From JBFWVD01 sp050246915 (GTDB lineage Bacteria > Actinomycetota > Acidimicrobiia > Acidimicrobiales > Ilumatobacteraceae), in the NCBI GenBank assembly GCA_050246915.1, contig JBFWVD010000109.1, forward strand, positions 1-13,719: a DNA stretch of 13,719 nucleotides, given 5' to 3'. The notes below the pieces were generated by a model. It searched no databases. It was not told the origin of the DNA and saw nothing but the letters and a program-made list of their open reading frames with translations. Shown in pieces: positions 6,256-12,385 of this stretch (its first letter is position 1; every line of letters starts with the position of its first letter). Position numbers and translations under genes: made by a program.

Positions 6256-8346
6256 TCAGCTGGTGAGGTCGTACACCGTCGTCCCGCCGATGGTGGTCGA
6301 CGTGAAGTTGGACTGCACCCAACTGGCGATGGCCTGCGACTCGTTGCTGCCGCCGTTGGCATTACCTCCGCCGAACCCGCCGGAGATGAAGTAGTGGATG
6401 CGTCCTTCAGCGACGTACTGCTGGATCTGCTCGAGCGTCGGTGATGGGTCCGAGCCGTTGAAACCACCGATGGCCATGACCGGCTGCTCGGTTGCGAGCT
6501 GATACCCCGACGCCTGGTTCGATCCGATGGTCGCAGCCACCCATGTGTACGACGATGCGTCGTCGAGGAGCGCCGCCACCAACTCATCGCTGGGCGTCGC
6601 CGCGCTCAACAGGCCACCAGCACCACCTCCGTCGGTCGGAGCGCCGCCCGTCATGCCGGTGGCAGGGGCGCCCATCGGGCCGGTCGGAGCTCCAGCGGGC
6701 CGTGTCCCTGTTGTTCCGCCGAGGCCGCCTGGCCCTCCGGGGAACGCACCGCCTCCCGGTCCGCGCCCTCCGCCGAACCCGGCACCGGCCACCGCAGGAC
6801 CCGCCGTCACGATCGAACCCGAGTGACCGGTCGACACCGTCTCGATGGCATAGGCCGACGGTCCGACGAGCGCCATCCCCAAGCCCACGGCGACCGCTCC
6901 GGCGAAAGCGAGCCGCTTCACCCAGATCGACGCCACGATGGCCGCCACCGCAATTGGCGTTGACGCCATCACCACTGGGCCGAGCCAGCTGTTCCAGTTG
7001 GGTGTGCGATCGAGCAGCTGCGTCGACCACCAACCGGTGAGGCCGATGGCGGCAGCCATCGAGACCTTGGCGAACCAATCGTGACGGCGCTGCCACAGCA
7101 CATTGGCACCGATGCCGACGAGGGCGGCTACACCGGGGGCCAGCGCCACCGTGTAGTAGGCGTGGAAGATGCCCTGCATGAAGCTGAACACCAAACCGGT
7201 GATGAGGAGCCAGCCACCCCACATCACGAGCGCGGCACGGGTACGGCTGGTGCGGGACTCGCGCCGCGTCACGATGAGGCCAGCGACAAGGAAGACCAAC
7301 GCCGCCGGGATGAGCCAGGAGATCTGACCACCGATCTCGGCGTTGAACATGCGACCGATACCAGTGGCCCCCCACATCGAACCGCCGTTGCCGCCGCCTC
7401 CGGTGACGCTGCCGGTCTCGTTGCCGGTGATGCGCCCGAGACCGTTGTAGCCCAACGTCAACTCGAGGATCGAGTTGTTCTGCGAGCCACCGATGTACGG
7501 CCGGTAGCGCGCCGGTGTGAGCTCCACCGCCGCTATCCACCAACCGGCGGAAGCGATCATCGACACGCCGAATTGGAGCGAGCGCCACACACGGCGACGC
7601 AGCGTTCCGGGGCCACACAGCAAGAACGCTCCACCGATCGCCGGCACGACCACCAGAGCCTGGAGTTGTTTGGCGAGGAACGCGAAGCCCACCAGTGCGC
7701 CCGCACCGATCATCCAGCGCGCCCGGTCCTGCTCGATGGCACGAGTCACCAGGTACGCACTGGCGGTCAACAACAGCACCAACAATGCATCGGGGTTGTT
7801 GAAGCGGAACATCAGTGCGGCCACCGGCGTGAGGGCCAGGACTGCGCCGGCGATGAGTGCCGCCTGCACCGAGAACCATCGCTTCACCGTCGCGTACAGC
7901 ACGCCGACGGTGCCGACCCCCATGAGCGCTTCGGGGACCAGCAGACTCCACGACGACAGACCGAAGAGCCGAACCGACAGGCCCATGACCCACAGCGCGG
8001 CCGGCGGCTTGTCGACGGTGATCGAATTGGCGGCATCGGAAGAACCGAAGAACCATGCCTTCCAACTCACCGAACCCGCTTGCACGGCGGCCGAGTAGAA
8101 CGAGTTCGCCCATCCCGACGCCGACAGTCCATACAGGTACAGCACCGCCGTGGAGGCGAGCAGCGCCAGCAATGCCGGGCGGGCCCATCGGGGATCGGGG
8201 GCGCGCTCGATGGACTCGGGTGGGAGGAGCGTCATGGGCTCGGCCAGCGCCGCCTCATCCATGCCGGCCTCGAAGCCGGTCGGCGAGTCGGTCTGGCTCT
8301 CGGGGGTGTCGACTGTGGCCATGGCTCCATGGTGAGCGGCGACCAT
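6256..8346 (-). CDS. GT39-family glycosyltransferase, YkcB/ArnT-like, multi-pass membrane
   Basis: The 696-residue protein belongs to the PMT/ArnT-like group of glycosyltransferases that use a lipid-linked sugar on the outer face of the membrane. After a soluble start, the first helix (about 56-73) leads into SGWANSFYSAAVQAGSVSW, then ITVDKPPAALWVMGLSVR. This VDKPP motif (Asp112) is characteristic of the YkcB-like subgroup. Roughly ten further hydrophobic helices follow to about residue 500. Next comes a strongly Gly/Pro-rich linker (about 503-570) and a soluble C-terminal domain ending GTTVYDLTS, with SSYTWVAATIGSNQASGYQL, as in the YkcA/YkcB C-terminal domain. The ATG at 8346 is preceded by AGGGA at good spacing, so it is preferred over the ATG at 8322. 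The gene begins 58 bases after the MerR gene on the same strand and ends at a strong hairpin. The sugar and acceptor are unknown. Confidence 0.88.
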   Translation of the reverse strand: MVAAHHGAMATVDTPESQTDSPTGFEAGMDEAALAEPMTLLPPESIERAPDPRWARPALLALLASTAVLYLYGLSASGWANSFYSAAVQAGSVSWKAWFFGSSDAANSITVDKPPAALWVMGLSVRLFGLSSWSLLVPEALMGVGTVGVLYATVKRWFSVQAALIAGAVLALTPVAALMFRFNNPDALLVLLLTASAYLVTRAIEQDRARWMIGAGALVGFAFLAKQLQALVVVPAIGGAFLLCGPGTLRRRVWRSLQFGVSMIASAGWWIAAVELTPARYRPYIGGSQNNSILELTLGYNGLGRITGNETGSVTGGGGNGGSMWGATGIGRMFNAEIGGQISWLIPAALVFLVAGLIVTRRESRTSRTRAALVMWGGWLLITGLVFSFMQGIFHAYYTVALAPGVAALVGIGANVLWQRRHDWFAKVSMAAAIGLTGWWSTQLLDRTPNWNSWLGPVVMASTPIAVAAIVASIWVKRLAFAGAVAVGLGMALVGPSAYAIETVSTGHSGSIVTAGPAVAGAGFGGGRGPGGGAFPGGPGGLGGTTGTRPAGAPTGPMGAPATGMTGGAPTDGGGAGGLLSAATPSDELVAALLDDASSYTWVAATIGSNQASGYQLATEQPVMAIGGFNGSDPSPTLEQIQQYVAEGRIHYFISGGFGGGNANGGSNESQAIASWVQSNFTSTTIGGTTVYDLTS

Positions 8347-8404
8347 GGAGCATCCCTGGCGAGAAGTTGCGGGGTTCCTGAAGGTGCGGACCCGCCCGCT
8401 GGTC

Positions 8405-9040
8405 TCAGCTCATGCGAAGGGCGCTGTGGTGCTCCTCGGCCAGACGGCGCAAGGTGAGCAGCACCTGACCGAACACCACTTGGCCGAACACCATCTGCTC
8501 CACCAGTCCGGCTCGATCCTGCTCGAGGTCGAGCGAAGCGATGTCGAACTGGGCGATGCGATCGGCTGCATCGAGATACACGTCGAGCCCGCCGATCGCA
8601 TCGGGGTCCGGCTCGGACCCCGTCACCAGACTGAGCGCGGCGGCCAGGTTCTCGCGATCGGGGGCATTGCGGCGCACGTTCGTCCAGCCCGCTCGGTCGA
8701 TGAGCGCATTGGCGACCGCGAGCGCTGCCTTCCAGTTCGCGGGGCGCTCGGAGGGGTTTGGCGGAGTCGGCGACAAGGTGTCTGCGGCAACGGCCAGCAC
8801 GCGATGCGCCGATCCCCGCGGCTCAGCGATGGCGTCGACGAGGTCGCGCAAGCGACTCACCGGTACATCGCCCACTTCGCGCAACGTGCGCAACAGCCGG
8901 AGCCGATCGAGATGATGCTCGCCATAGATGGCTTGCGTGCGCGACGTCACCTCACCCGGGGGCAGCAGGCCCTCTCGCACGTAGTACTTGATGGTCGCGG
9001 TCGACACACCCGACCGCTCGGCCAACTCCGATATCCGCAC
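8405..9040 (-). CDS. MerR-family transcriptional regulator
   Basis: The 211-residue protein starts MRISELAERSGVSTATIKYY, the classic winged-helix start of MerR regulators, followed by VREGLLPPGEVTSRTQAIYG and the second helix pair HLDRLRLLRTLREVGDVPVSRLRDLV. The C-terminal 110 residues are helical and without a Cys metal site, so the signal is more likely an organic ligand. The start is GTG 9040, preceded by AAGGGGG at suitable spacing. It is transcribed divergently from the DUF4188 gene across a 103-base gap carrying two dyads that suit MerR proteins, so it very likely controls that promoter and perhaps its own. The GT39 gene follows in the same direction. Confidence 0.92.
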   Translation of the reverse strand: MRISELAERSGVSTATIKYYVREGLLPPGEVTSRTQAIYGEHHLDRLRLLRTLREVGDVPVSRLRDLVDAIAEPRGSAHRVLAVAADTLSPTPPNPSERPANWKAALAVANALIDRAGWTNVRRNAPDRENLAAALSLVTGSEPDPDAIGGLDVYLDAADRIAQFDIASLDLEQDRAGLVEQMVFGQVVFGQVLLTLRRLAEEHHSALRMS

Positions 9041-9064
9041 ACGGCCCCCTTGTGATCTCGGCCA

Positions 9065-9096
9065 TTGACGAGCGTACTGGATAGTGCAACTATCTG
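9065..9096 (+). promoter_or_regulatory. Candidate MerR-type promoter with long spacer
   Basis: TTGACG (9065-9070) as -35 and TATCTG (9091-9096) as -10 are 20 bases apart; CTATCT at 9090-9095 would give 19. MerR-controlled promoters typically have 19-20 base spacers that are realigned by the activator, with the operator between the two boxes. The first dyad here (9080-9094) sits there. The transcript would lead to the DUF4188 gene, whose ATG 9144 is preceded by GGAG. Confidence 0.6.
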
Positions 9097-9124
9097 TTCT
9101 GGATAGTTCGACTATCCAGAACAG
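9077..9124. promoter_or_regulatory. Tandem dyad operators in the MerR/DUF4188 divergent region
   Basis: Site 1 is GATAGT-GCA-ACTATC (9080-9094). Site 2 is a perfect inverted repeat with 14-base arms, CTGTTCTGGATAGT (9094-9107) and its complement (9111-9124), around TCG. Both share CTGGATAGT-N3-ACTATC, and the two copies start 22 bases apart, about two helical turns. Site 1 lies inside the promoter spacer and site 2 covers the expected transcription start. Binding by the adjacent MerR protein is the natural reading. Confidence 0.8.
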
Positions 9125-9143
9125 CCCGAGATTGGAGTCCCCG

Positions 9144-9707
9144 ATGGAACGCCCGAACCGTGTCCCCCGCGCCTATGCCGGTGCTGCCGACCACGCTCCC
9201 AAAGGTGTCAGCGGTGGCATGTACTGCGCCGAGCTCACGGGTGAGGAGATCACCGTGTTCTTGGTGGGCATGCGCGTCAACCGCTGGCGCAAGCTGCGCT
9301 CATGGGTTCCGGCGTTCGCCTCGATGCCCAAGATGCTCCGCGAACTGAGCAACGACCCGAGCCAGGGCTTCCTGGGAGGACGGACCTTCGCTTCAGGGCG
9401 GGTGTTCTTGGTGGTGCAGTACTGGCGATCGGTGGAGGACGTGGGCCGCTACGCCCGCAGCGAAGCGTTCAGCCATCTGCCGATGTGGCGTTCGTTCAAC
9501 GGGTCCACCGCTCGGACCGGTGATGTCGGGGTGTTCCACGAGACCTACTCGATGCGAGCCGATCAGGTCGAGACCCTGTACGGCAACATGCCGGTGTTCG
9601 GACTGGCCGCCGCGCAGCGCCATGTCCCCCGGGGGACGCACCGCCGATCGGCCACCGTCGAACGCATGGGTCAGCAAGAACCCGAATACGTCGACGCCAC
9701 CAGCTGA
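9144..9707 (+). CDS. DUF4188 domain-containing protein
   Basis: The 187-residue protein matches the DUF4188 pattern: ITVFLVGMRVNRWRKLRSWV, then FASMPKMLRELSNDPSQGFLG, FLVVQYWRSVEDVGRYARS, HLPMWRSFN and the ending GDVGVFHETYSMRADQVETL with YGNMPVFGLAAA. The family has a dimeric alpha-beta barrel look, related to small monooxygenase-like proteins; no reaction is established. The ATG at 9144 is preceded by GGAG six bases upstream, and an in-frame GTG at 9084 lies inside the operator region and is rejected. It is the first gene of a unit driven by the MerR-type promoter, 24 bases before the hydrolase gene. Induction by an external compound through the MerR protein is inferred. Confidence 0.85.
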   Translation: MERPNRVPRAYAGAADHAPKGVSGGMYCAELTGEEITVFLVGMRVNRWRKLRSWVPAFASMPKMLRELSNDPSQGFLGGRTFASGRVFLVVQYWRSVEDVGRYARSEAFSHLPMWRSFNGSTARTGDVGVFHETYSMRADQVETLYGNMPVFGLAAAQRHVPRGTHRRSATVERMGQQEPEYVDATS

Positions 9708-9731
9708 ACGACCGGCGCTACCGTCGACGGC

Positions 9732-10334
9732 GTGCTGGCCGAGCTGTTGGGACGCGACGACGTCCGTGAAGAGCTGACCGTGCGATCACGGTTCGGGTTC
9801 ATGGCCTTTCACGGCGGGACCCTCGAGAAGGCCACAGACGTGGTGGCACGCGAAGCCGCCGAAGCGTCAGGGGCCTCCTACTACGGCGTCGTGCAGTACA
9901 ACGACGATCCGGTGCACATCACCTCCACCGAGGTGACGCCCACGGCCAGCGTCGCCTTGGCCCAGTTCTTCGCCAGTGTCGATGTCGTCATCACCGTGCA
10001 CGGCTACGGACGGCCGGCGCTCCGTCGATGTGTACTGCTCGGCGGTCGCAACCGGGACTTGGCCGACCACATCGCTGAGCACGCCCGAGCCCACCTCCCC
10101 GACTTCACCTTCCACACCGACCTGACGGTGATCCCTCGCGAGCTCGCCGGACAGCACTCGCGAAATCCCGTCAACCTGCCCGTCAATCGTGGCGTGCAAC
10201 TCGAGCTCCCCGCCGATCTGCGCTGGAACTTCGACGAGGCCGGATGGTCCGATCACGATGGGACGACGCGCGCGCCACAGCTCAACTCGCTCATCGCCGC
10301 GCTCGCGGCGGCCGCCCGCAGCTGGAGCATCTGA
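9732..10334 (+). CDS. Poly-gamma-glutamate hydrolase family protein
   Basis: The 200-residue protein shows the features of the PghP/YjqB family of zinc-dependent hydrolases: FMAFHGGTLEKATDVVA with His27 and Glu32, DDPVHITSTEVTPT with His62, VVITVHGYGRP with His90 and CVLLGGRNRDL. The ending VNLPVNRGVQLELPADLR contains Glu158, the likely catalytic or metal-associated residue. Phage and bacterial members cleave gamma-linked polyglutamate or related peptides in a carboxypeptidase-like fold. No signal peptide is seen, so it probably acts in the cytoplasm or is released by lysis. The start GTG 9732 is inferred from the gap after the DUF4188 gene and lacks a strong ribosome binding site. The natural substrate here is unknown. 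Confidence 0.85.
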   Translation: MLAELLGRDDVREELTVRSRFGFMAFHGGTLEKATDVVAREAAEASGASYYGVVQYNDDPVHITSTEVTPTASVALAQFFASVDVVITVHGYGRPALRRCVLLGGRNRDLADHIAEHARAHLPDFTFHTDLTVIPRELAGQHSRNPVNLPVNRGVQLELPADLRWNFDEAGWSDHDGTTRAPQLNSLIAALAAAARSWSI

Positions 10335-10364
10335 ACGATCGCTACGGCACCATCACAGCGAACG

Positions 10365-10394
10365 GTCAGGCCCGGTTGTGTCAGGCCCGGTTCT
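10365..10394. repeat. 15-base tandem duplication at the isochorismatase-like stop codon
   Basis: GTCAGGCCCGGTT occurs at 10365-10377 and again at 10380-10392, a 15-base period. On the minus strand this repeats the last codons and the stop: the gene ends ENRA-stop, and directly after it HNRA-stop can be read. It lies between two convergent genes. Confidence 0.75.
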
Positions 10395-11016
10395 CCGGCA
10401 ACGACGCCCAATGATCGAGGATCTGCGACGACGAGACCACGAACGCGATGTTGCGGATGGTGTAGCGCAACAATTGTTGCGTGTACTCCATCGGGTCACC
10501 GGCGATGCAGTCCTTCGGCACCACCACGGTGTACCCCAGGTTCATCGCTTCGATGGTGCTGCCGAGCACGCCGATGTTGGCCGACACGCCCGTCATGATC
10601 ACCGTGGTGACGCCGGTGTTGCGTAGGTACTGATCGAGCGCGGTGGAGAAGAACGCCGTCATCCCCTGCGTGCGGCTGATCACCACATCCTCGGGATGCG
10701 GGGTCAACTGCGACACGATCGGGCCGTGGCCATTGCCGGGCCCATTGTCGCTCGAGATGTTGCGACCGACGATCTTCAGGTTCGCCGGATGACCGAACCC
10801 GTCGTTGCGGCGAGTGTCGATGGCGTAGTACACGCGACTGCCGACACGCCGGGCCGAGGTGAACAGCGCGTCGAGGTTGTCGATGAGCCCCACCTCTGCG
10901 GCGGACTTGGCGAGGCCCGGGATGTACGAGGTGGCCCCGATCAGGTTCTCTTGGATCTCGCTGCTGACCACCGCGGTGGTGGCAGGGTTGATGTGGGCGG
11001 TGATGTCGAGCGGCAT
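10381..11016 (-). CDS. Isochorismatase-like cysteine hydrolase superfamily protein lacking the usual triad
   Basis: The 211-residue protein has the alpha-beta fold of the isochorismatase/nicotinamidase superfamily: AVVSSEIQENLIG at the first strand, SRVYYAIDTRRNDGFG, TAFFSTALDQYLRNTGVTTVIMTGVSANIGVL in two stretches, then TIEAMNLGYTVVVPKDCIAG. The canonical catalytic residues are Asp (in VVDMQ), Lys before SAF and Cys in the TNVCV loop. Here the Asp position is Glu20, the Lys region reads SRTQGMTAF without Lys, and the Cys position in ANIGV is not Cys. It is therefore either a diverged or a non-hydrolytic member; similar Cys-less relatives are known to me in Actinobacteria. ATG 11016 overlaps the SDR stop by one base (TGATG), so it is translationally coupled to the SDR. 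Confidence 0.82.
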   Translation of the reverse strand: MPLDITAHINPATTAVVSSEIQENLIGATSYIPGLAKSAAEVGLIDNLDALFTSARRVGSRVYYAIDTRRNDGFGHPANLKIVGRNISSDNGPGNGHGPIVSQLTPHPEDVVISRTQGMTAFFSTALDQYLRNTGVTTVIMTGVSANIGVLGSTIEAMNLGYTVVVPKDCIAGDPMEYTQQLLRYTIRNIAFVVSSSQILDHWASLPENRA

Positions 11017-11759
11017 CAGATGAGACCTCCGTCGACCCGCACCAACGAGCCGGTCGTGTAACCCGATCGCGGGCTGGCGAGGTACAACGCGGCGCTGATG
11101 ATCTCCTCAGGGACGCCGTTGCGGCCGAGGGAGTTGTCGGCCTTCTCGCGCTGCTCCTCGGGCCATGCCTTGGCGATGTCGGTGAGGAACGAACCGGGGC
11201 ACAACGTGTTGACACGCACCTTCGGCGCGTACTCGGCTGCCAGCGATTGGCCCATTGCGTTGAGCGCGGCCTTGGCACTGCCGTAGGGCACCACTCCCGG
11301 CAGCGAGATGAGCGAACCCGACGACGACACGTTGATGATGACCCCACCATCGGCGTCGGCCATGCGCTTGGCCACCTGGCTGGCCAGACGGAACGGCCCC
11401 TTGAAGTTGAGGCCGACGACCGAGTCGAACAACTCCTCGGTGACCTCGTGGCTCGGCACAGCCGGGCTCATGCCGGCGTTGTTGACGAGGATGTCGACGC
11501 GCCCGAACTCGGCGTAGACGGTCTCGATCATGGCGTCGATGGACGGCCACTTGGCGGCGTGCACCGCCACGGCCAGCGAACGTCGCCCGAGGGCGCGGAC
11601 CTCCTCGGCAACGGCCTCGCAGGCGTCGAGCTTGCGGCTGGCGACGATGATGTCCGCCCCCCGCTCGGCGAACGCGATGGACATCTGGTAGCCGAGACCA
11701 CGGCTACCACCGGTGATGAGTGCGATCTTCCCGGTCAGATCGAAGTACGGATCCAGCAT
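11016..11759 (-). CDS. SDR-family NAD(P)-dependent oxidoreductase
   Basis: The 247-residue classical short-chain dehydrogenase carries all family marks: cofactor loop TGGSRGLG (16-23), NNAG (93-96), Asn118 in GLNFKGPF, catalytic Ser146 with Tyr159 and Lys163 in VPYGSAK, the PGS motif after RVNTLCPG (182-189) and the end TTGSLVRVDGGLI. The basic residues ASRKLD after the second strand favour NADP. It would oxidise or reduce a hydroxyl/keto group of an unknown substrate, perhaps in the same pathway as the upstream acyl-CoA dehydrogenase. ATG 11759 is preceded by a G-rich ribosome binding site (GGGGGG), and in-frame upstream sequence has no family character. The stop overlaps the next start by one base. 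Confidence 0.93.
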   Translation of the reverse strand: MLDPYFDLTGKIALITGGSRGLGYQMSIAFAERGADIIVASRKLDACEAVAEEVRALGRRSLAVAVHAAKWPSIDAMIETVYAEFGRVDILVNNAGMSPAVPSHEVTEELFDSVVGLNFKGPFRLASQVAKRMADADGGVIINVSSSGSLISLPGVVPYGSAKAALNAMGQSLAAEYAPKVRVNTLCPGSFLTDIAKAWPEEQREKADNSLGRNGVPEEIISAALYLASPRSGYTTGSLVRVDGGLI

Positions 11760-11851
11760 GCAAGCCCCCCGAAGTCGTGATGCGTGATCCGGTTTAGCAG
11801 CCTGCGGCCAGGTGGGCCCAGCGGAGTGTGTTGCCTCGCTGGTAGCGGCTC

Positions 11852-12196
11852 TCAGTCCTTCTTCGGACGCTTGAACGCGGCCCGATTCCAGTAGTCGTGG
11901 TTCATGGTGATCTTGCCGTCGCGCAAGGTTCCCACCGACACACCCGGGATACCCATGGGCTGGAACAACCACTCGATGAAGTAGTGATCGTCGGTGGCAA
12001 AGTGCGTGCCGACATCGAACGTCGTGCCCGGCGCGAACTGCGCCGACTGACGCACGAACTCTTCGATGTTCTCCTTGCCCCGCACCGTGTGGTTCATGCC
12101 CATGTCGATGAACTCGATGTCGTCGGCCATGTACGACGCCACTGCCGGGCCGTCGCTGCGATTCCACGCGTCGAAGTAGTCAGTGATCCAGTCCAT
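11852..12196 (-). CDS. SnoaL-like NTF2-fold protein (nuclear transport factor 2 family)
   Basis: The 114-residue protein has the NTF2-like pattern: MDWITDYFDAWNRSDGPAVA, then YMADDIEFIDMGMNHTVRGK, ENIEEFVRQSAQFAPG, HYFIEWLFQPMG and the last strand LRDGKITMNHDYWNRAAF. This is the SnoaL-like cone used both as small enzymes (isomerases, cyclases, hydratases) and as binding proteins. Candidate pocket residues (Asp31, His36, His100, Asp101) are visible but no reaction can be assigned. ATG 12196 is chosen because AAGAGGAG lies eight bases upstream; ATG 12226 lacks this. It probably forms a unit with the SDR (92-base gap) and the isochorismatase-like gene downstream. Confidence 0.85.
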   Translation of the reverse strand: MDWITDYFDAWNRSDGPAVASYMADDIEFIDMGMNHTVRGKENIEEFVRQSAQFAPGTTFDVGTHFATDDHYFIEWLFQPMGIPGVSVGTLRDGKITMNHDYWNRAAFKRPKKD

Positions 12197-12322
12197 CGAA
12201 GTAGCTCCTCTTGGGTGATCGGTCATGCGGTTCCAGTACTCAACTCGGCGCCTTTTCCTACCTGAGACCCATGGCCCTGAGACTCATGGCGACTGGCACC
12301 GCGGCGATTGAAGGTGGCGCAT

Positions 12323-12345
12323 TTTTGCACCGCAGCGGTGCAAAA
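12323..12345. promoter_or_regulatory. Perfect palindrome, candidate operator upstream of the NTF2-fold gene
   Basis: TTTTGCACCG and CGGTGCAAAA are exact complements around CAG. A third half-site, TGCACC, follows at 12347-12352, so GGTGCA-AAAG-TGCACC forms an overlapping second dyad. It lies in the gap after the acyl-CoA dehydrogenase gene, about 130 bases before the NTF2-fold start. As a transcript hairpin it lacks a T run after the stem, so a protein-binding site is more likely than a terminator. Confidence 0.5.
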
Positions 12346-12385
12346 GTGCACCAAGTTCGGTTCATGCGCCGGGATGGCTGGTCGG

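Noticed and set aside
6584..8188. Second long minus-strand frame (534 codons) inside the glycosyltransferase
   Set aside because: Arg-rich nonsense in a shifted frame of the real gene; a common effect of high GC at third positions.
7081..8457. Long plus-strand open frame (458 codons) opposite the glycosyltransferase
   Set aside because: Composition is Arg/His/Gln/Glu-rich without any domain; it mirrors the real membrane protein on the other strand.
11760..12167. Upstream extension of the SDR frame to 12167
   Set aside because: The added residues are an out-of-frame reading of the NTF2-fold gene; the SDR fold starts at ATG 11759 behind a ribosome binding site.
12323..12345. Palindrome as an intrinsic terminator of the acyl-CoA dehydrogenase gene
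   Set aside because: No T run follows the stem on the minus strand, and a third half-site overlaps it, which suits a binding site better.
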